Assembly: GCF_000682775.1 (NCBI RefSeq)
Contig: NZ_AWFI01000012.1
Coordinates: forward strand, 248,001 to 312,000
DNA: 64,000 nt
Origin: Hyphomonas sp. L-53-1-40
GTDB taxonomy: Bacteria; Pseudomonadota; Alphaproteobacteria; Caulobacterales; Hyphomonadaceae
Reading direction: 5' to 3'
The position numbers were made by a program, and so were the translations under genes. Positions 33,130 to 40,316 of this stretch are shown piece after piece. Every line of letters starts with the position of its first letter. Within the stretch, counting starts at the first letter, position 1. The notes beneath the pieces were generated by a model. It saw only the letters and a program-made list of their open reading frames with translations, did not search any database and was not told the DNA's origin.

Positions 33130-33602
33130 ACCGCGCTCCGGCCCAATGTGGGATCAGTCGAGAGATCGATGAGGAGGATGCCTTTTGCGTCCCCGGAAAA
33201 TCGATCGACCTGAAAGAAGTCCACGAACGCCTGCCCGCAGCCGCCCTCAATCAGCGAGGAGGGGAAAAACTCTCCCTTGAACGCAGCCTTCTGCGCCGCA
33301 CGGCCATTCGAAAAATCTTTGAAAATAGGATCGAGAAGACGCTCCTGTACTCCTGAAGGATCCCAACACGCATCGAAATCGCCAGGTCTCGGTTTCGATG
33401 TTACAAAGCTCCCATCCACATAAACGCGCTGACAACCAGCTACGCTTAGCTGCTTCACCCCGACGACCAGTCCCTCAAATAGCTGACGACGATATCGGCT
33501 TGCAGCGTACACGGCTTTCACTTCCTCCAGAGTTGCCTGGTGAACTCCGGCCGGAAGCACCTTCCACGGCGAACCGCTCAACGAGACTAAATCCGGAATC
33601 AT
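33126..33602 (-). CDS. DUF6932-like protein with nucleotidyltransferase signature
   Basis: 158 residues. The segment VYVDGSFVTSKPRPGDFDAC contains G-S-x9-D-x-D, the active-site pattern of the minimal nucleotidyltransferase fold. I place it in DUF6932 by its general look (GVHQATLEEVKAVYAAS at the start). In toxin-antitoxin and abortive-infection systems such enzymes modify tRNA or partner proteins; paired with an XRE-ImmA protein this is a plausible two-gene toxin/regulator set, by inference. First gene of the minus-strand operon; ATG at 33602 sits just downstream of an 18-base dyad, with no strong ribosome site. Confidence 0.7.
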   Translation of the reverse strand: MIPDLVSLSGSPWKVLPAGVHQATLEEVKAVYAASRYRRQLFEGLVVGVKQLSVAGCQRVYVDGSFVTSKPRPGDFDACWDPSGVQERLLDPIFKDFSNGRAAQKAAFKGEFFPSSLIEGGCGQAFVDFFQVDRFSGDAKGILLIDLSTDPTLGRSAV

Positions 33603-33606
33603 TGCT

Positions 33607-33642
33607 TACAACAATAATGTTGTATAGAAGGTATTGCAAGAC
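33607..33642 (-). promoter_or_regulatory. Operator-like dyad and possible promoter of the DUF6932 operon
   Basis: On the minus strand TTGCAA is followed after 17 bases by TATTGT, a weak sigma70-type pair. Overlapping the -10 is TACAACATTATTGTTGTA (33607-33624), whose 7-base arms are perfectly complementary around a 4-base centre. It begins five bases before the ATG of the first gene. This is where autorepression by the XRE protein of the operon would be expected. Confidence 0.55.
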
Positions 33643-33712
33643 AAATCAGGAACATATTCACCTCTACAGAGAGTTCTCGGCCTATTTGCACCATTTTGGA
33701 TTTAATTTTCGC

Positions 33713-35104
33713 TTACAGGCCAAGGCTTGCTGGCCGATCAAACAGATCCGACGAAAAAGGATGTGCGATCTTCTTGAGCGCGTCGCGCCTGTACGCCAAC
33801 GATCCGCCCTGACCGTACTCCGGTCGATTGTTCTTATGACCCATCAGGGCGCAGCGCAGCCCATAGTCGAGCCCCCCTTCGAGCATACGGTCTTCAAAAG
33901 CGTGCCGGAAAGAATAGATGACGTGATCCTTGCTTGGCAGGAGTTTGCGCTGGTTAAACGCTTTCAGCAGATTGGCGGATACGAGCGTGTTTCGATCATA
34001 ATAATGATCGAACCCATGGGGACACAGCTTCATCGCTGGTAAGGCCACTCCGACAAGCGGTATCTGGCGCTCGGAGTCTCCGGTCTTCAATTCACGGTTT
34101 TGTTCAGGTCTGATCAGGATATGCGGCACGTCGTGGTCGAGACGGATATCTTCCGGCCGGAGATTCACGATCTCGCTGGGACGCGCACCGGTCTCAATGA
34201 GCAGGTAGATAATCGCCCGCAATTCGATGCGTAGTCCATTGAACAGACCTGGCACAAGAATGCGGTCGCGTACCCACTCATCGCTGAAGGCGGCACGCTT
34301 TGCCGTGGATTTCCCCGCAAAGAAAAAGTCGCGGAACGGGTCCTCGATATCTGTGATGCCGCGGTACTTGAAATAGCGCTTGCGGAGCGAACGGATATTG
34401 CCGATATGCCTGTTGGCCGTATTCGGCGTGATCGGACTGGAACCGTCTTTCTGTGGCAGCATACGGGATTGCCACCAATCCCTGTACCGCGTCGCGACGT
34501 CCCTTGAGATGTCGATCAACGGGATGTCGCCTTCGCGCTCAATGAAGTAGCCGATCGAGGTTCTCTTGGTTTTCTCCCATGCGTATCGCTGGGCTTCGGA
34601 CTTGTTGTATTGGTCATCGAATGCGATCTTGGAGACGTACAGTTCGAAGGCTTCAGAGACTGTCGTGCGATCCTTGGCTTCCGGCGCCCCGCCAAGCAAG
34701 GCTTCCGCTTTTTCTTCCGTCGCAGCGCCGCTCCTGTCCACCTCCTTGAGCCGAGCGATGATTTCTTCAATGTCTGGCAAGGAGGCGATCTCTTCGACGG
34801 GTCGATAGACAAACCCTTCAGCCATGGCTCTGGCGACGCCCGCGCGATGACGTTCGCTCGCCGCCCGGTTTTTTGCTCGTTCGCCCCCCTCGGCCTGCAA
34901 GGCAAGACTGCACCAAAGAGCATCATCAGCTTCTGCCAGCCCGTTGCGTCGCATCATGGCGACTTCCTGCGACTGCGTTCGCAGCGCGACCTGGATCAGC
35001 CCACGCTTGTCGACATCTTTGAATCTTTTTGGAACACGCCTGACATAATGCCACCAGCCGCCGCGATCCTTTAGAAATTTTGATCCAAGTGAGAAATGCT
35101 TCAT
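33713..35104 (-). CDS. Tyrosine recombinase, ICE integrase
   Basis: 463 residues. The N-terminal DUF6538-like start has GGWWHYVRRVPKRFKDVD. The catalytic domain carries the first arginine in ETGARPSEIVNLRPEDI (about 306), the HxxR box YSFRHAFEDRM (about 400), GHKN (about 423) and the nucleophile tyrosine in PEYGQG. It begins about 140 bases from the 3' end of tRNA-Asp and reads away from it, the usual position of an integrase next to its attachment site. Three near-identical short repeats upstream (35113-35159) are likely its arm-type sites and may also control its own expression. Confidence 0.94.
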   Translation of the reverse strand: MKHFSLGSKFLKDRGGWWHYVRRVPKRFKDVDKRGLIQVALRTQSQEVAMMRRNGLAEADDALWCSLALQAEGGERAKNRAASERHRAGVARAMAEGFVYRPVEEIASLPDIEEIIARLKEVDRSGAATEEKAEALLGGAPEAKDRTTVSEAFELYVSKIAFDDQYNKSEAQRYAWEKTKRTSIGYFIEREGDIPLIDISRDVATRYRDWWQSRMLPQKDGSSPITPNTANRHIGNIRSLRKRYFKYRGITDIEDPFRDFFFAGKSTAKRAAFSDEWVRDRILVPGLFNGLRIELRAIIYLLIETGARPSEIVNLRPEDIRLDHDVPHILIRPEQNRELKTGDSERQIPLVGVALPAMKLCPHGFDHYYDRNTLVSANLLKAFNQRKLLPSKDHVIYSFRHAFEDRMLEGGLDYGLRCALMGHKNNRPEYGQGGSLAYRRDALKKIAHPFSSDLFDRPASLGL

Positions 35105-35112
35105 CGTCGTTT

Positions 35113-35159
35113 GTAGTGCAAAAAGTTTGCGTTTTGTGGTGCAAACAGTAGTGCAAAAC
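35113..35159. repeat. Three GTRGTGCAAA repeats, candidate integrase arm sites
   Basis: GTAGTGCAAAAA at 35113, GTGGTGCAAAC at 35136 and GTAGTGCAAAAC at 35148, all in the same orientation with spacings of 23 and 12 bases. They lie between the integrase start and the tRNA 3' end. Short direct repeats here usually bind the N-terminal domain of the integrase. Confidence 0.6.
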
Positions 35160-35171
35160 CGGCGAGAGAAC

Positions 35172-35195
35172 CTGGAGAACCCGAAGATTCTCCAG
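35172..35195. repeat. Hairpin beside the attachment site
   Basis: CTGGAGAA (35172-35179) and TTCTCCAG (35188-35195) are perfectly complementary with an 8-base loop. No T-run of terminator quality follows on either strand. It may bind a recombination accessory protein or limit readthrough from the tRNA into the integrase region. Confidence 0.4.
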
Positions 35196-35228
35196 TATTT
35201 TCAATGATTTCAAGGGATCTGGACGGTT

Positions 35229-35262
35229 CCATTTCCGGAGAAATGGCGCGAGTGACGGGGCT
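35229..35262. other. Probable attachment site at the tRNA-Asp 3' end
   Basis: The encoded CCA end and the acceptor/T-arm strand of tRNA-Asp lie here, directly bordered on the element side by the dyad CCATTTC-CGGA-GAAATGG (35229-35246). Insertion at the tRNA 3' end is inferred from integrase position and gene content on the two sides. The exact crossover core cannot be set without the other end of the element. Confidence 0.55.
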
Positions 35263-35320
35263 CGAACCCGCGACCTCCGGCGTGACAGGCCGGCACTCTA
35301 ACCAGCTGAGCTACACCCGC
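35244..35320 (-). tRNA. tRNA-Asp (anticodon GTC)
   Basis: On the minus strand the cloverleaf is complete. Acceptor stem GCGGGTG pairs with CACTCGC; the D arm contains AGCTCAGCTGGTTAGAG; anticodon stem CCGGC/GCCGG encloses CTGTCAC with anticodon GTC; the T arm is CGGGTTCGAGCCCCG. Discriminator G is followed by an encoded CCA. 77 nucleotides including CCA. It is the integration target of the ICE, whose DNA adjoins its 3' end. Confidence 0.97.
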
Positions 35321-35351
35321 GCATTTCCTTGCCGAAACTCGGCGAAGCGCT

Positions 35352-35380
35352 TCTCTATTAAACCCGGCATGGCGGGTCAA
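35352..35380 (-). promoter_or_regulatory. Possible tRNA-Asp promoter
   Basis: On the minus strand TTGACC (35375-35380) is followed after 17 bases by TAGAGA (35352-35357), about 30 bases before the tRNA 5' end; an alternative -10, TAATAG, lies closer at 14 bases. The -35 is good and the -10 poor. Confidence 0.4.
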
Positions 35381-35479
35381 GCGGGGAACTTCACGCGAAT
35401 TTGCACTTTTCTGTATAAAGCTGTCATTCCCAAGCCATATTCCCATATCAGGTTAGACTCCCAGTCCTGAGGTTATTCC

Positions 35480-37780
35480 ATGAAGCGCGTTCTCCTAATT
35501 GTTTCCGGCATCGTAGCACTGCTGATTATCGCAGCCTTTTCAGTGCCCTTCTTCATTCCGAAATCGGTTTACAAGAATCAGATTGAGAATGCGGCGACCA
35601 ACGCGTTGCAACGTGACGTGACGCTCGCAGGCGATGTGAAAATATCCGTGTTTCCGCGCATATCGGCCTCGGTCGAACAGGTGAGCGTTGCCAATCCCGA
35701 CGGATTTGCCACACCGAACATGATTGAGGCAGGTGCGTTGCGCGGCTCGGTCAAATGGATGCCGCTGCTGTCGCGCCGCGTGGACGTGCAGGAAATCGCC
35801 TTCGTGGATGCAGATGTGTTCCTTCAGCGCAAAGCCGGTGGAAATACGAACTGGGAGTTCGCCTCTTCAGAAGCGGCATCGCCACCATCTGAAGGGACAA
35901 ATGGTTCATTCGATGCGGGAATCGAATCGGCAATCCTCAAGAACGCTTCGCTCACCTTTCAGGACGACCAATCTGGCGAAACATACAAATTGTCCGAACT
36001 CGACCTGGAAGCATCTCTGCGAGGCATGGACCAGCCTCTCAGTGCGACAGCCAGCGGCCGGTTTCAGGAGCAAGCCTTCACCGTCGACATCTGGCTGGAT
36101 GCGCCCGAAGCGCTCACCCGTAATTTGCCCGCTCAGGCCCGGCTGGATTTGGCATCCGACCTGGCAAACATCAAATACGATGGCAGCGTCCAACTTGGTG
36201 ACGCACCGAGTATGGACGGCGCATTCGAAGCCGTGGTGGCAAATCTGGCCGCGCTTACACAGAGATTCGAATTGGATGTGCCGGCACGCTCAGCCCTGGG
36301 TCGTTTACAAGTTGCTGGCAAGGCGTCCGGCGCGCTCACCTCCCCGTCACTTACCGAACTCATATTGACCCATGACAGTGATCTGTTGAGCGCGTCATAT
36401 GAGGGATCCGTTTCGCTCAATGGTGATGGGACTGTTGCCGGCACCCTCTCCATCGCCAGCGACAGAATGCGTGACTTGCTGAGCGCTGCGGCAATTGAAC
36501 TGGCCCCGGGTGATACACTCCAGACCTTCGCCGTCTCCGGTACGGCAAACGGCACATTCAAGTCCGTCATGGTCAACAATTTGAACCTGTCGCTAGATGC
36601 ATTGAGGGGCACCGGACAGGCGGGGATTGATGTGTCGGCGACAACACCGCGCATTATCGGCGATCTCAGCGTACCCGCTCTGGACCTCACACCCTTTATG
36701 GGAGAGTCAGATCCGGAGAAGACCACACAGGGAATTCAGCCATGGAGTGATGAAACGCTCGAACTGTCCGGGCTGAAATCAGTGAACGCAAACCTCAGCC
36801 TTGAGGTCGGATCGCTTACCATTGGTGATGTCGAACTGACCGATGCTGTCATGGACGTCGACCTGATCGATGGCTTGCTGACAGCAGACTTGTCGCAATT
36901 CAAAGCCTTCAGCGGAAATTGGTTGGGCAAGCTGACTGTGGATGCCCGACCCGCAACACCGAAAGTCGGCTTCGACATGCAGGGCCAGAATGTTGCCGTC
37001 GCAAATCTGCTCGGAACGTTGGCCGGATTCGACAGCCTCACAGGAACAGGACAATTCAAGGTTTCTGCGCAGTCGTCTGGTACATCCATTGACGCAATCA
37101 TGCAGGCAATTGACGGAGAGGTCTCCACGAGCCTTTCGGATGGTGTTGTCAAAGGCCTGAATGTTGCAGCCTTGGTACGAAGCGCCTCCTCTCTCAAGCA
37201 GGCCATAGCGACAGGCTCGATTCAGGAACTCAATTTTGGCGAAGCCTTATCGCAGAATGCCGAGACTGATTTTTCGAGCTTCAACACTGTTTTGAAAGTG
37301 AATGACGGCGTTGCGAATGTGGATGTGATGAAACTGCTGAGTCCCATTCTGGGCGTAGATGGGACCGGACAGATCAATCTGGCAGGACAGTCCATGGACC
37401 TGCGCCTTGCAACCAGTGTGGACAAATCGGCCCAAGGTCAGGGCAGCGTGGTGCAATTGAACGGCATTCCAGTTCCGATCCGCATATCGGGCGCGTGGAC
37501 GAATCCGAAAGTCACACCAGATCTGAGCGGCGTAAGCTCTGCGTTCAAGGCAGAGTTGGGCTCCCGTGTGTTGGAAGAGCTTGGTGTCTCCAACTCAGCA
37601 GGCTCCGGCAGCACCGAAGATGTCATCGGCGGACTCCTTGGCATCAAGAAGCCTGACCCAGAAGCTCCGACGGACGACGCGCCTGCCGAGACATCTGCTG
37701 AAGATGTAGCGATCAAAGCGCTCGGCGGCTTGTTGAACAATCGCAAGAAAAAAGAGGCCGACACTTCAAACGAAAACTGA
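35480..37780 (+). CDS. AsmA family protein
   Basis: 766 residues. One N-terminal membrane helix (about residues 4-25) is followed by PFFIPKSVYKNQIENAATNAL, the AsmA start, then a long beta-rich periplasmic body and the C-terminal AsmA_2 region (SLSDGVVKGLNVAALVRSAS, LSPILGVDGTGQINLAGQ). AsmA-type proteins are bridge-like lipid transporters or envelope assembly factors between the two membranes. The extreme C-terminus is charged and Pro/Glu-rich. First chromosomal gene right of the tRNA; GAGG precedes the ATG. It converges on the GGDEF-EAL gene with ten bases between the stops. Confidence 0.88.
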   Translation: MKRVLLIVSGIVALLIIAAFSVPFFIPKSVYKNQIENAATNALQRDVTLAGDVKISVFPRISASVEQVSVANPDGFATPNMIEAGALRGSVKWMPLLSRRVDVQEIAFVDADVFLQRKAGGNTNWEFASSEAASPPSEGTNGSFDAGIESAILKNASLTFQDDQSGETYKLSELDLEASLRGMDQPLSATASGRFQEQAFTVDIWLDAPEALTRNLPAQARLDLASDLANIKYDGSVQLGDAPSMDGAFEAVVANLAALTQRFELDVPARSALGRLQVAGKASGALTSPSLTELILTHDSDLLSASYEGSVSLNGDGTVAGTLSIASDRMRDLLSAAAIELAPGDTLQTFAVSGTANGTFKSVMVNNLNLSLDALRGTGQAGIDVSATTPRIIGDLSVPALDLTPFMGESDPEKTTQGIQPWSDETLELSGLKSVNANLSLEVGSLTIGDVELTDAVMDVDLIDGLLTADLSQFKAFSGNWLGKLTVDARPATPKVGFDMQGQNVAVANLLGTLAGFDSLTGTGQFKVSAQSSGTSIDAIMQAIDGEVSTSLSDGVVKGLNVAALVRSASSLKQAIATGSIQELNFGEALSQNAETDFSSFNTVLKVNDGVANVDVMKLLSPILGVDGTGQINLAGQSMDLRLATSVDKSAQGQGSVVQLNGIPVPIRISGAWTNPKVTPDLSGVSSAFKAELGSRVLEELGVSNSAGSGSTEDVIGGLLGIKKPDPEAPTDDAPAETSAEDVAIKALGGLLNNRKKKEADTSNEN

Positions 37781-37790
37781 AATCCAGGGA

Positions 37791-40190
37791 TCAGGCTTGG
37801 GCGGACTTCGCCGCTGGGAACTGGATAGTATTATCGGCTGCGGTCGCGTCATCCGACTCCCGCTTGGGTGATGCAAAATCGGCAGGTAGAAGGTCGATAA
37901 TATGGTGAAGTTTGTCGAGCGGCTTGGCCCGGCTGATGAAGAAACCCTGCAATTCCTGGCATCCAATGTCACGCAGGAACTCTGCTTGAAAATGCGTCTC
38001 GACACCCTCCGCTGTGCACCGCATGCCCAGTGAGTGCGCCAGTGCGATGGTGGCTTGCGTGATAGAACGGCTGTCTGATCGGCTTTCAATGTCTCGCACG
38101 AAGCTCTTGTCGATCTTGATCTTGTCGAACGGAAAGCTCCGCAAATAAGACAGAGAAGAATAGCCTGTGCCGAAATCATCAAGCGCAATGCCGACGCCGA
38201 TCTCCTTCAGTTTGTGAAGGCGCTTGAGCGTGAAATTTGTGTCCGACATCAGGACCGTTTCCGTGATCTCAAGCTCGAGCCGTCGCGGATCGATCTTGTT
38301 GGCAGCAATCGCATTCACGATGGTCGTCATCAAATTGGATGAGTGTATTTGCAACGGCGAGATATTCACCGAAACTTTGACATGATTGGGCAGACGACGC
38401 GCCTCTGCCAAAGCCGCCCGAATGACCCAGTCTCCGATCCGGGTAATCAGACCATTGTCTTCTGCGTGCTCAATGAAGTCGCCGGGATAAACCAGGCCCC
38501 GCTCAGGGTGGTTCCATCGCAGCAAGGCTTCGCATCCCACCACATCATGTGTGTGAGCATCAACTTGGGGCTGGAAATGAAGTTCGAACTCGCTGTGCTC
38601 CAGCGCGGAATGCAAATCGGCCTCGACTTGCAAATGGGCTCGCGCGCGTTCGTCGAGCGCGGGTGTGAACATGCACCAAGTGGACTTTCCGAGCTTCTTG
38701 GCCTGATAGAGCGCCAAGTCAGCATGCTTCAGCATGGTGCGGGCATCTTTCGTGTACGGATCGAACATCCTGACACCTACCGACGCGGAGCAATTGGCGG
38801 TCGACCCCCACAGGTCATAGGGCTCGCTCAGGCGTTCGGTTATCTCGTCGAAAAAGAGTTCGAGGTCGCCCATCGTCGGACGCTGAACGATCATGGCGAA
38901 CTCGTCACCACTGATCCGCGCCACCATGTCATGATCGCCGCTCAATTCGTTCAGACGACCGGAGACATGCTGCAAGAGCTCATCACCCGCCGGATGGCCC
39001 AGCGTATCGTTCACCCATTTGAAATTATCCAGATCGAGCCAAACCAACGCTCTTTGGACTGTTTCAATATCCGGTTTGCGGAGCGCCTTTTCCAGTCGCT
39101 CCTGCATGTTCATCCGGTTTGGCAGACCCGTCAGCCCGTCATAATGCGCCATAAAGGCAATACGGTCTTCTATTTCCTTGGACTGGGTGATGTCCGATGC
39201 CACCCCGCGGAAGCCTCGGAACTTGCCATCATTGAAGATTGGCTTCCCGGTAAGGGACAACCAGCGTTCGGTCTCTGAACCTTTGAGCCTCATGGCGATA
39301 TCGCGAAAGCCCTGGCGGCGCATGAGGCTGGTATTGAGCACTCTGGTAGAATCGTCCGCCTCGAACTGATCGACCAACAGATTGCCAAGCGTTAGGTCAC
39401 CATTGTCATGCTCAGCGCCCTCAAACACGAGAGGAATGTCTACAAGCACGCCTCTGGCGTCAGTTTGCCAGAGCCAATCGGACGTACTTTCCTCAAAATC
39501 CCTCAACAGCAACCCAATCAGATGCGACTGCTCTCTAACCGCCGTTTCGTTGATGCTTTTGAGCACGAACTGGCGATGCGACCAGCGAATGGCTAGGATG
39601 AGTATCGCGACATAAGCCAACGTCAAAATAGATGTATACTGATATTTTGGATTTTGCTGAAACTGCATTTCCGCAACCAGTCCCAGTCCGATCGGAACAA
39701 TAAAGGCAAAGGCTGCCTTGGGCAGACGCGACATCAGGAGCGCACCGGTGAACATGACTCCAGCCAGAACGACGCCCACAATCATCTGGCCATAGCTATC
39801 CGTGACATTCATCACAATGATAGGTACCGACGCCCAAAGAAGTCCGGCAATCGCCGCAACAAACGTATATTCCCTCATCACCTTGCGCGCGATCGCAAGA
39901 TCGCTGGGCCGGTAGGTTCGAACCTTGTTCGTAACAAAAGCCGCTGCGCATATCGCGGCGATACAGACGAGCCATACAGACAAGGCAAAGTCCGCTGGCG
40001 TCTCCTTGAAGGACAGCCAGACAACCGACGCATTGATGAGGTTGGCCAGAACCAGAGGAATCGTGATCGTGCCCACGATTTCCAGCTGGCTTTCTCGCCA
40101 GGCCGCCTCATGCTTTCGTTCGTCGTCCGAGTCCCTAACGATCTCGGACAGCGGCCCATCGCCGCTATCCTTCATAGCCAACAGTTTCAT
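37791..40190 (-). CDS. Membrane-bound GGDEF-EAL cyclic-di-GMP enzyme
   Basis: 799 residues. Five to six N-terminal membrane segments (about 38-215) are followed by a PAS-like domain (DWLWQTDARGVLVDIP to GVASDITQSKE), then a GGDEF domain with ARISGDEFAMI (SGDEF in place of GGDEF, a tolerated variant) and DLDNFKWVNDTLGH, then an EAL domain with CEALLRWNHPERG and LDDFGTGYSSLSYL. It makes and/or breaks cyclic-di-GMP. With an intact EAL loop, phosphodiesterase activity is likely, while cyclase activity is uncertain. The start could be the ATG five codons further in. Its 3' end faces AsmA. Confidence 0.92.
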   Translation of the reverse strand: MKLLAMKDSGDGPLSEIVRDSDDERKHEAAWRESQLEIVGTITIPLVLANLINASVVWLSFKETPADFALSVWLVCIAAICAAAFVTNKVRTYRPSDLAIARKVMREYTFVAAIAGLLWASVPIIVMNVTDSYGQMIVGVVLAGVMFTGALLMSRLPKAAFAFIVPIGLGLVAEMQFQQNPKYQYTSILTLAYVAILILAIRWSHRQFVLKSINETAVREQSHLIGLLLRDFEESTSDWLWQTDARGVLVDIPLVFEGAEHDNGDLTLGNLLVDQFEADDSTRVLNTSLMRRQGFRDIAMRLKGSETERWLSLTGKPIFNDGKFRGFRGVASDITQSKEIEDRIAFMAHYDGLTGLPNRMNMQERLEKALRKPDIETVQRALVWLDLDNFKWVNDTLGHPAGDELLQHVSGRLNELSGDHDMVARISGDEFAMIVQRPTMGDLELFFDEITERLSEPYDLWGSTANCSASVGVRMFDPYTKDARTMLKHADLALYQAKKLGKSTWCMFTPALDERARAHLQVEADLHSALEHSEFELHFQPQVDAHTHDVVGCEALLRWNHPERGLVYPGDFIEHAEDNGLITRIGDWVIRAALAEARRLPNHVKVSVNISPLQIHSSNLMTTIVNAIAANKIDPRRLELEITETVLMSDTNFTLKRLHKLKEIGVGIALDDFGTGYSSLSYLRSFPFDKIKIDKSFVRDIESRSDSRSITQATIALAHSLGMRCTAEGVETHFQAEFLRDIGCQELQGFFISRAKPLDKLHHIIDLLPADFASPKRESDDATAADNTIQFPAAKSAQA

Positions 40191-40316
40191 GCGTCCACCC
40201 CGGAATTCATCCGACTTCTCGGAATCACCATTGTCAGCATGTCTAAGCCACGGAGGTGAAAATCAGTGTAGTGTGACGTCGAAAATTCTCTGAAACCGGT
40301 AACGATGCGTAAGTCA

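Larger units (their letters stand above)
1..35246. mobile_element. Right-hand part of an ICE integrated at tRNA-Asp
   Basis: Seen: a relaxase, coupling ATPase, near-complete trb T4SS set, ParB-like gene end, two DUF736 genes and a tyrosine integrase reading away from a tRNA-Asp whose 3' end faces it. Chromosomal genes begin immediately on the other side of the tRNA. Known: integrases of this type commonly insert into the 3' end of a tRNA gene and restore it. Inferred: the tRNA 3' end is one attachment site and the element continues left beyond the window, where the remaining backbone (replication/partition genes) and the second attachment site should lie. By eye the trb block is more GC-rich than the three cargo blocks, which suggests separate acquisition. 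I saw no second copy of the tRNA 3' end inside the window. Confidence 0.88.

Noticed and set aside
33603..33712. Second attachment site between the DUF6932 and integrase genes
   Set aside because: No copy of the tRNA-Asp 3' end is visible there.
36133..36726. Long antisense open frames within AsmA, trbE, YhaN and polA
   Set aside because: They mirror the codon pattern of strongly supported genes on the other strand and show no family features.
37781..37790. Terminator between AsmA and the GGDEF-EAL gene
   Set aside because: Only ten bases separate the stops and no hairpin with T-run is seen.
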